Positions 1-5,707 of a stretch of 5,707 nt of DNA are shown in pieces. The number at the start of each line of letters is the position of its first letter. The first letter of the stretch is position 1. A program made the position numbers and the translations under genes. The notes under the pieces were generated by a model, which was not told where the DNA came from, did no database searches, and was given only the letters and a program-made list of their open reading frames with translations. This DNA is from Chloroflexota bacterium (GTDB taxonomy: Bacteria > Chloroflexota > Anaerolineae > Anaerolineales > Anaerolineaceae), in the NCBI GenBank assembly GCA_023406965.1, contig JAEXTI010000362.1:1-5707 (forward strand), in the 5' to 3' direction.

Positions 1-1827
1 ATCGGCGATGTGGTATCCGGTGGTTGGACTGATGGAGAAAGTCTGGTTGCCGTGATGAGCAACGGTAGTTGGCCCAGAGGGGGTGATGGTTCCGTGTTCG
101 CCAGCAGAGGCTACGATAGAAAGGGTAGTAGGATTGGAAATCGTGTAACAGTATTCAATATTTAGCTTTGGACCAGGTTTGCTGGTGTTTTCCGTTGACG
201 CAATTTCAAGATACTCACTTCCCAAAACGGTCGAATAATTCTGCACAGTCAATCCGTAATTGGTGACCGAGCCATTAACCCAACCCTGGACAACCTGGAC
301 TCCATTGGAATTCAAATCCACCGTTGTACTGCCAAGTGCAGAGAAGGTTGTCGAGCCCGCATTCCACAGATTGGTTGAATAGCGGTCCAAAGTAGTATCC
401 GCGGCGCCCCCCGTCCCCCAGCTATTGGTCCCGTTATAATTGTTCCAGGTCGCGCTAGAGTAACTTGTCTCGGAACTCGATGTGCCTTCAATCCAACTTC
501 GGCGCATATTGTATAAATTGTACGATTCGGCTGAAGTATGACTTACATCGACGTTCATGCTTGCTCGAGCAATGACCGTGTTCGTTGGGATGCTACTTAC
601 ATTCCATTTTAGCAACATCCCTCTTTGCATGCTATCTTCATTGTTAGCGGCCCTGACGAAACCCCAACCTCCATAATTGCTATTGGGATTGGAATTCATC
701 AAATAGGTGTCTTCTGTGGCAGTAAGGCTGGTTGTCGAACAAACCAATGTGGATGAGACTCTACCACTCACGGACATATTCACAGTTGCAGCGCCGGTAC
801 TGGTGTGGGTGATATCGCCTATGTACAGTCCCCAGATTGGGTTCGTCAATCGAACATAGACCGGCGTGCTTGGTAGGTTTCCATTTCCCAAGGGAGTGAG
901 CGTTATGCTAGAAGCGTACGTATTCCCATCCAGTGACAACTCAAAACCGGTGGGCGCATTTATGGCAACGCTGTTGGTCAGGCTATAGCCGAACACCGAA
1001 TAAATTTGTGGATCTGAAGCTGTTCCTGGCTGGGTCGAGAAATACCCCGGTGTGTTTGTGACGCCAATATAGGGGGCGGAATTAAAAATTAGATTCAGCG
1101 TTGGCCCCGGATAAGAGGCGTTTTCTCGCGAAGCCACAACTAACAGGTCGTGACTAGTGCCCGAGTAATTCTGAAGTGTTAGACCAAAGTTGGTAGATGA
1201 TCCTGAGATCCAACCCTGGACTACCGCGATGCCATTTGCGTTTAACGGGATTGTGACTGAGCCGGTTGAATTAAAATTGGACGCGTTTGCATTCCAAAGA
1301 TTAGTATTGTAACGATCTGATGTGGTGTTTCGTGCTCCTGCAGTTCCCCAACTGCCGGCCCCGCTGGTGGATCCATAGAAATCCCAGGACGAACCTGTGC
1401 CGGCAGCGCCATTATTGCTGCCTTCAATCCAGCTTCTTCTCAGATTGTACAAGCCATACGCATTATTGGATCTGTCGGTTATGTGGAATGTGATACTGGC
1501 TGCGGTAACCGTCGCGCTGGATGGAATGGTTGAGGTATCCCAACGAAGCAGCATGCCTCGGTATGTATCCGACGCATTTGTATATGGATTAGCTTCCAGG
1601 GTGGTGGATGCGCCATAATTATAGGTGGAGGCACTTTCGGCTTTCATGAATGTATCGGCGGAAGCTTCCAGGCTGGTGGATGCAGCGCTAACCGTATGGA
1701 TAGGGGCGCCAAGCGCCCATACTAACAGGGCCAGGATGATTGCAAACTGGCGGAGATATGTTGCTCGAGGCAGGTTTGAAAATCGGCCTGGCTGCGGATT
1801 TGAGGTTGGAGATTTCCGATTAATCAT
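1..1827 (-). CDS. Secreted multidomain surface protein with two DNRLRE (CBM96-like) domains, 3' end beyond the window
   Basis: This frame is open for 609 codons from an ATG at 1827 to the left edge, so the C-terminus is missing. The start has an AAGGAG site six bases upstream. Residues 1-27 are basic, 28-43 hydrophobic, and VSA at 46-48 gives a signal peptidase I site, so the protein is exported. Residues about 50-248 and 363-560 are two copies of a DNRLRE-type beta domain. They share RRSWIEG, SWGT, the DRYxTNLWNA pattern, VVQGW and QNYS. Residues about 251-358 resemble the Ig-like beta repeats (APTGFELSLDG, then VYVRL, then GDITHTS) seen in large secreted bacterial proteins. Residues 565-609 resemble a Flg_new-type repeat (GTITPSG, then NQTFSISPTTGYHIAD). 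DNRLRE domains are known or proposed to bind carbohydrate; adhesion or polysaccharide binding is an inference. No catalytic domain is visible in the part present. The domain calls rest on recognising motifs, without a profile search. Confidence 0.9.
   Translation of the reverse strand, partial: MINRKSPTSNPQPGRFSNLPRATYLRQFAIILALLVWALGAPIHTVSAASTSLEASADTFMKAESASTYNYGASTTLEANPYTNASDTYRGMLLRWDTSTIPSSATVTAASITFHITDRSNNAYGLYNLRRSWIEGSNNGAAGTGSSWDFYGSTSGAGSWGTAGARNTTSDRYNTNLWNANASNFNSTGSVTIPLNANGIAVVQGWISGSSTNFGLTLQNYSGTSHDLLVVASRENASYPGPTLNLIFNSAPYIGVTNTPGYFSTQPGTASDPQIYSVFGYSLTNSVAINAPTGFELSLDGNTYASSITLTPLGNGNLPSTPVYVRLTNPIWGLYIGDITHTSTGAATVNMSVSGRVSSTLVCSTTSLTATEDTYLMNSNPNSNYGGWGFVRAANNEDSMQRGMLLKWNVSSIPTNTVIARASMNVDVSHTSAESYNLYNMRRSWIEGTSSSETSYSSATWNNYNGTNSWGTGGAADTTLDRYSTNLWNAGSTTFSALGSTTVDLNSNGVQVVQGWVNGSVTNYGLTVQNYSTVLGSEYLEIASTENTSKPGPKLNIEYCYTISNPTTLSIVASAGEHGTITPSGPTTVAHHGNQTFSISPTTGYHIAD
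148..741 (-). repeat. Second DNRLRE domain copy of the surface protein
   Basis: This stretch encodes residues 363-560, the second copy of the domain. It keeps the order of motifs found in the first copy: TEDTYLM, GMLLKWN, MRRSWIEG, SWGTGG, LDRYSTNLWNA, VVQGW, LTVQNYS, then a closing PGPKLNIEY. The only two cysteines in the visible protein, C363 and C560, sit at its two boundaries. It is separated from copy one by the Ig-like module and followed at once by the Flg_new-like repeat. Confidence 0.8.
1084..1680 (-). repeat. First DNRLRE domain copy of the surface protein
   Basis: This stretch encodes residues 50-248. It matches the stretch encoding residues 363-560 along its whole length at protein level, with an offset of about 310-312 residues: W133 pairs with W445 and W206 with W516. 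At DNA level only short blocks remain identical, such as CCTTCAATCC at 1421 and 485 and CAACCCTGGA at 1211 and 281. The duplication is therefore old and kept by selection on the protein. The copy begins directly after the signal peptide and would be the N-terminal domain of the mature protein. It contains no cysteine. Confidence 0.8.
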
Positions 1828-1831
1828 GTTA

Positions 1832-1847
1832 AGCTCCTTGTGAAGCT
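1832..1847 (-). promoter_or_regulatory. Small hairpin that would cover the surface gene's ribosome binding site
   Basis: In the minus-strand transcript AGCUUC (1847-1842) can pair with GGAGCU (1837-1832) around an ACAA loop, giving six pairs including one U-G. The 3' arm and loop contain the whole AAGGAG site, so this fold would hide it from the ribosome. The pairing is seen directly. That it forms or regulates translation is inference, and six-pair hairpins do occur by chance. Confidence 0.35.
1834..1839 (-). promoter_or_regulatory. Ribosome binding site of the surface-protein gene
   Basis: Read on the minus strand this is AAGGAG followed by six bases and the ATG at 1827. It is the strongest ribosome binding site near the left-hand gene. 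It fixes the start just ahead of a clear signal peptide. Confidence 0.8.
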
Positions 1848-1882
1848 GGTTACAAATCAGGGAAGATTTTTGTAATCAAGCT
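1844..1882 (-). promoter_or_regulatory. Imperfect leader hairpin or operator-like inverted repeat upstream of the surface gene
   Basis: A perfect 7-base inverted repeat, TTACAAA (1850-1856) and TTTGTAA (1869-1875), is 19 bases centre to centre, close to two helical turns and so fitting a dimeric repressor. In minus-strand RNA the stem can extend inward by two pairs after an AA bulge. It can also extend outward, past one mismatch and a bulge, to AGCU at 1882-1879 pairing with AGCU at 1847-1844. That last AGCU is also the 5' arm of the hairpin covering the ribosome binding site, so the two folds exclude each other if the outer pairs form. Whether this acts as RNA, as an operator, or not at all is unknown. 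Confidence 0.35.
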
Positions 1883-1925
1883 GTTGTATTGCAAGAGCGC
1901 ATATGCTGTATAAGCACGGCCTTAA

Positions 1926-1956
1926 TTGATGTGTTTTGGTATGCTTTTAGTATATT
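1926..1956 (+). promoter_or_regulatory. Candidate promoter for the Nudix gene, overlapping a candidate opposite-strand -10
   Basis: TTGATG at 1926-1931 could be a -35 element, with either TAGTAT (1948-1953, 16-base spacer) or TATATT (1951-1956, 19-base spacer) as -10. Neither pair is close to consensus. On the minus strand TATACT (1954-1949) is a good -10 hexamer for the surface gene but lacks a good -35. If the plus-strand promoter is right, the Nudix leader would be close to 200 bases. Confidence 0.25.
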
Positions 1957-2157
1957 TTAGGTTTCTAAGTTATTTGATTGCAGTTGCGTTTCAGTTTGAG
2001 GAATCATGATAGTTGTTTGTAAGGAAGCCTTCCAGCCACCTATTTCCCTTTTGAATGATCCTGAGTATGATGAATGGGATGGTGGGATTGCGAAAGCGGG
2101 AAATTTGTAGGAATGGGTTTTTATGCTACTCAAGGGGTTATTCCGGGATCTATTTTT

Positions 2158-2622
2158 ATGGGATACATACAAGATTTGCGAAAACATATAGGCAGCCGCC
2201 CGATTTTGCTGGTTGGCGCTGCTGTATTGGTCATTGATGAGCAAGGGCGGTTGCTGATGAATTTGCGCCCAGACAATCATCAATGGGGCATTCCGGGCGG
2301 GGCCACTGAGTTGGGTGAAAGCGTCGAAGAGACGGCGATCCGTGAAACGCGGGAAGAGACCGGTCTGGAACTCGGGGAATTGAACATGTTTGGCGTGTTT
2401 TCTGGCCCACAGTTCTTTTACCGCTATCCAAATGGGGACGAGGTACACAACGTGTCGGTAGTATTTATATGTAGAAAGTATCGGGGCAGATTGGCGGAGA
2501 ATAACGAGGAAAGTCTGCGCTTGTGTTTCTTTGCGAAAAACGAGATTCGCCTGGAGCAGATTAGCCCGCCGGTGCGACCAGTGATTCAAAAGTGGCTGGA
2601 AGAGAAAGGCCGCGCTGAGTGA
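2158..2622 (+). CDS. Nudix hydrolase (nucleoside diphosphate-X pyrophosphohydrolase family)
   Basis: The 154-residue protein has a complete Nudix box at residues 48-70: G48, E54, then R62-E63, E66-E67, G69 and L70, matching Gx5Ex7REUxEExGU. The glutamates bind the metal needed for hydrolysis. Before the box come IGSRPILLVGAAVLV and HQWGIPGG, typical of small single-domain Nudix enzymes that clean up oxidised or surplus nucleotides or split nucleotide sugars. The substrate cannot be told from these motifs. I chose the ATG at 2158 because MGYIQDLRKHIGSRP is how related proteins usually begin. In-frame ATGs at 2074 and 2113 would add 28 or 15 residues that resemble nothing I know. No candidate start has a strong ribosome binding site. 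The gene stands alone, divergent from the surface-protein gene and convergent with the ABC operon, so context gives no hint of its job. Confidence 0.92.
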   Translation: MGYIQDLRKHIGSRPILLVGAAVLVIDEQGRLLMNLRPDNHQWGIPGGATELGESVEETAIRETREETGLELGELNMFGVFSGPQFFYRYPNGDEVHNVSVVFICRKYRGRLAENNEESLRLCFFAKNEIRLEQISPPVRPVIQKWLEEKGRAE

Positions 2623-2707
2623 AATATAGCCTGTAGCGTGGCTTCATTTGTGGGATTTAGCTCTATGAATCGTAACTCATTCGCAGGGAAGAAGTTAGTG
2701 CCTTGAC

Positions 2708-3576
<869 letters not shown>

Positions 3577-3580
<4 letters not shown>

Positions 3581-5340
3581 AACAGTTTGCCTCCAAGGAT
3601 CATTCTCGATCTGCGCCAGGCCCAGACAAAACATGCAATCGCGAACGTTTTAAGAACCAGCCCGCTGTAGAGGGTAAAAAGGTGCCCTTCTAATGGATCA
3701 AAGTTCCGTCGGATGGGCGGCATGATGGTCATTGCTTGTAATGAGGATTGCAATGGGAGGTTGAAGAAATCTGTGCTGCCTGGCAGTACCTGCTTTACCA
3801 GTGGAATGGCTTGAAGAAATTCTGGGACCAGCATGACCACCAGTACAATTGCTAACGCTCTTTTTGCATTGTCTTGGGTCGCGCCTAACAAGACACCCTG
3901 AGTGGTGGCAACCAACAGCAACAACAGCGCCAAAGTCAGCATGCTGACCAGCGGAACCGGATAGAACGGCCCTTCTTTCACAAACCAGACCAGGGAGTAG
4001 GTGATGGCATTGATGGCAAGCGTAGAGGCTCCCGCCAGTGTTGCCCCCAACACTTTTCCGGCCAGATATGCAGAGTCGCTCAACGGTAAGGCTTGCAGCA
4101 TTTCGGTCATTCCACTGCGCCGGTCATACGGCACCTGATTTGCCACCAGAAGCGGATAGACCCAAAGCACCATCGCCAGCGTAAAAGAAGCCATCATGGA
4201 AACGAGTAATTCGCCGTAGATAACGCTGGCCTGTTGTTTTGACAGCTTCTCGATCAAAGCCGACGCATCGCCCACATCACTGGACATGTTGACCAGAACC
4301 AGGAACAAGAACAGCGCAATCTGAGCGATCGCAAATACTTTCATGACGCGCTGACGCCACAGCAATCGAAATTCCGTCATGGCGATACCGGCGATTTGCG
4401 CGAGGGCTTGCGGTCGAACCGGGACCGGGTTAAGAACCCGGCGAGTCTTTCCTGCTGTTGGACGGTCAGGCGTATCCTGGCTGTTCTTGCGACTGCGAGT
4501 TTTGAAGCTGAGCAAAATGCTCTCCGTGTTGCGCACCGAGCAGACCGCCGCCAGCAGGAGCACGATCCCAGTACTGCTCAGGAACAGTCGGTTCACCTCG
4601 TAAGAGGGAGCTGGCAGGTCTTGCGGTGTTAAAAATATGTGCACAGGCCAGAGGTAAGGTTGGATCCAATTGAGTGGCGCGGGAAGCGGCAGCCCTGGGA
4701 GGAGAAACCTCCCGAATAGGCCGAAGATCACCCAGACGACGATGACAATAACCACCCCAAATGCCACCATCCGGGAGCGCAGTGTCACATAGACTCCAAC
4801 TCCTGTCAGGAAGAACGCCGGAGCCGCCCAGGCAAGCAACAGTTCGGGTAGGGATGTTGTGGAAAGCAAATCGGGCTGCCTGAGCATGATGATGCCACCC
4901 CCAACCAGGGCGATCAGGGAGTAAGTGAGGCCAATTGCAGCCAGACGTTCCACGATCAGCCAGGAAATGGGGCGCGGGGCTGCCAGAGTCATTTCCAGGG
5001 CAGACTCGTCATCTGGAGAAAACGCTGCGGCAGCCTGCAAAGCCATGAACAGGGGAACCAGCACCGTCACTACGCCGCCGCGCAAAAATGGATCATCTAC
5101 CGCATAGGTTGCTGTTGCGCTCAGCCCGCCAACGACCACCAAAGCGGCAAGCGGCATCCATCCCATGTGCCTGAAGGCAGCCCGCCAGGCTGCCCAATGC
5201 GGTGTTTTTCGCCAGCTATTGAACATCCAACCCAGGCTAAGAGCTGCGATCAGCGCCAAAAGTCCCGCAACCACCTGTATCAGCAAAAAAGTGTTTGGGG
5301 TGTGCGACATGAATCCGATCAGGAATAGAAGCGGTTTCAT
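3577..5340 (-). CDS. Fused ABC-2-type transporter permease (two half-permeases in one chain)
   Basis: This 587-residue membrane protein should form the transport channel powered by the adjacent ATPase. Hydrophobic segments lie near residues 14-38, 62-82, 88-107, 132-152, 164-185, 191-210 and 252-267. A polar, basic linker (about 270-318) follows, then segments near 333-351, 376-400, 426-452, 462-487, 494-514 and 556-575. Each half has the same kind of motif between its membrane segments: SALEMTLAAPRPISWLIVER (112-131) and GMTEMLQALPLSDSAYLAGK (410-429). This is the conserved E-x-L-A-x-P region of ABC-2 permeases, so the protein looks like a fusion or internal duplication of two domains. The ATG at 5340 is supported by AGGAAG five bases upstream and by ATGA overlap with the preceding gene; a longer frame to 5520 would merely read through that gene in another frame. 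Its stop overlaps the ATPase start. Confidence 0.88.
3590..3594 (-). promoter_or_regulatory. Ribosome binding site of the ABC ATPase, inside the permease gene
   Basis: On the minus strand GGAGG lies nine bases before the ATG at 3580, within the final GGKLL codons of the permease. It sets the ATPase start and makes co-translation with the permease likely. Confidence 0.8.
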
Positions 5341-5707
5341 TGGAGCTTCCTTTCGTGCTGGCTGCGCAATTCCAGCAGCCACAACGCAGTCCCCACCAGC
5401 AGCGAGGCAGCCAATAATAGCAAAGGGCGGGAGGCCGGGTCCGAGAGGCCGGGGAGGGAAGCCAGCCGGAAGAAGTCGTTCAAGCCTTCGGCCTGGCGCA
5501 GCAAAAGATGGACTAGCCATATTAACAAACTGCTGCCTGACGCCAGGAGCGGGTCAGCGGTTGCGATGGACAAAAAGAATGCCAGCCCACACAAGAATGT
5601 CATCGGCGCCAGCCAGCTCATTACCAGCGGCATGAGCAGTAGTTCACTATGGGTGAAAACCAGTACAGCGCTTCCCAGTAGCCCAAACAAAAGATTGAAA
5701 CCAAAAA
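5337..5707 (-). CDS. Membrane protein, probable ABC-2 permease subunit, C-terminal part only
   Basis: The frame is open from the right edge to a TGA at 5337-5339, giving 122 complete codons; the true start lies outside the window. The visible part is very hydrophobic, with about four likely membrane segments: FGLLGSAVLVF and on, MPLVMSWLAPMTFLCGLAFFL, the stretch around SGSSLLIWLVHLLL, and PLLLLAASLLVGTALWLLEL before a charged tail RSQHERKLQ. The pattern of a proline-bearing helix followed by a short loop and another helix fits an ABC-2 permease. The call leans mostly on the operon, since the next gene begins inside its stop codon (ATGA) and uses a ribosome binding site in its last codons. 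It might be a second permease or an accessory membrane subunit of the same exporter. Confidence 0.7.
   Translation of the reverse strand, partial: FGFNLLFGLLGSAVLVFTHSELLLMPLVMSWLAPMTFLCGLAFFLSIATADPLLASGSSLLIWLVHLLLRQAEGLNDFFRLASLPGLSDPASRPLLLLAASLLVGTALWLLELRSQHERKLQ
5346..5351 (-). promoter_or_regulatory. Ribosome binding site of the fused permease, inside the preceding gene
   Basis: On the minus strand AGGAAG lies five bases before the ATG at 5340, within the codons for RKL at the end of the upstream membrane protein. It decides for the 5340 start over the longer open frame and supports translational coupling. Confidence 0.75.

Larger units (their letters stand above)
1828..2157. other. 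Divergent intergenic spacer between the surface-protein and Nudix genes
   Basis: About 330 AT-rich bases separate the two divergent starts, and I find no convincing protein gene or tRNA in them. On the surface-gene side lie its ribosome binding site (1834-1839), two overlapping hairpins (1832-1882) and the inverted repeat TTACAAA/TTTGTAA. The middle (about 1926-1960) holds weak promoter-like hexamers on both strands and T-runs at 10-11 base spacing. On the Nudix side there is a perfect 5+1+5 dyad, GGAAG-C-CTTCC, at 2023-2033, and an ATCATGAT palindrome near 2003. These are short and may be chance. In-frame ATGs at 2074 and 2113 could extend the Nudix protein into the spacer, but neither has a good ribosome binding site. 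Confidence 0.7.

Noticed and set aside
1397..1843. Two short plus-strand open frames (73 and 72 codons) and a 61-codon minus-strand frame nearby
   Set aside because: They lie within or antisense to the continuous 609-codon surface-protein frame, whose signal peptide and repeated domains are clear.
1957..2589. A 210-codon open frame on the minus strand opposite the Nudix gene
   Set aside because: It lies antisense to a gene with a perfect Nudix box, has no recognisable domain, and its composition looks like a shadow of the plus-strand codons.
2622..2649. A possible terminator hairpin after the Nudix stop, AAAT-AT-AGCC pairing with GGCT-TC-ATTT
   Set aside because: The stem is two 4-base blocks split by an internal mismatch around an 8-base loop, and no T-run follows, so it is not distinguishable from chance.
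3581..3634. An 18-codon upstream extension of the ABC ATPase
   Set aside because: It would overlap the permease gene, and the family's usual N-terminus begins at 3580 behind a GGAGG site.
5341..5520. A 60-codon upstream extension of the fused permease
   Set aside because: It overlaps the upstream membrane-protein gene in another frame, is proline- and arginine-rich unlike a permease N-terminus, and the ATG at 5340 has a ribosome binding site and an ATGA junction.
5165..5635. A 156-codon plus-strand open frame across the permease genes
   Set aside because: It is antisense to two coupled membrane-protein genes, rich in Arg, Ala and Pro as expected of a shadow frame, and has no known motif.

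Overview
The window looks like ordinary bacterial chromosome from a free-living bacterium. It holds one gene for a large secreted multidomain surface protein (cut by the left edge), a divergently transcribed Nudix hydrolase gene, and a leftward ABC-transporter operon (cut by the right edge). Every gene has a normal bacterial start and most have purine-rich ribosome binding sites. Moderate GC, the secreted protein with DNRLRE and Flg_new-like modules, and the fused ABC-2 permease would fit an Anaerolineae-type Chloroflexota. That placement is a weak guess from general resemblance; no marker gene is present.

Positions 1-1827 (minus strand) are one uninterrupted reading frame of 609 codons that runs off the left edge. 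It encodes a signal peptide, a DNRLRE (CBM96-like) beta domain, an immunoglobulin-like beta domain, a second DNRLRE domain, and the start of a Flg_new-type repeat. Positions 1828-2157 are an AT-rich divergent spacer. It carries the surface gene's ribosome binding site, two overlapping hairpins that could compete for that site, an operator-like inverted repeat, and weak promoter candidates. Positions 2158-2622 (plus strand) encode a Nudix hydrolase with a complete Nudix box; its convergent spacer to the next gene (2623-2707) shows no convincing terminator.

Positions 2708-5707 (minus strand) form a tightly coupled operon, read right to left: the C-terminal part of a membrane protein, probably an ABC-2 permease; a 587-residue permease that looks like two ABC-2 half-permeases joined by a polar linker; and a 290-residue ABC ATPase with all expected motifs. 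Each junction is a 4-base ATGA overlap with a ribosome binding site inside the preceding gene, so the three proteins are probably made together as one exporter. The substrate cannot be read from the sequence.

I see no clearly new defence, mobile or RNA-guided system. The points most worth checking are the competing leader hairpins in front of the surface-protein gene and the fused, internally duplicated permease.
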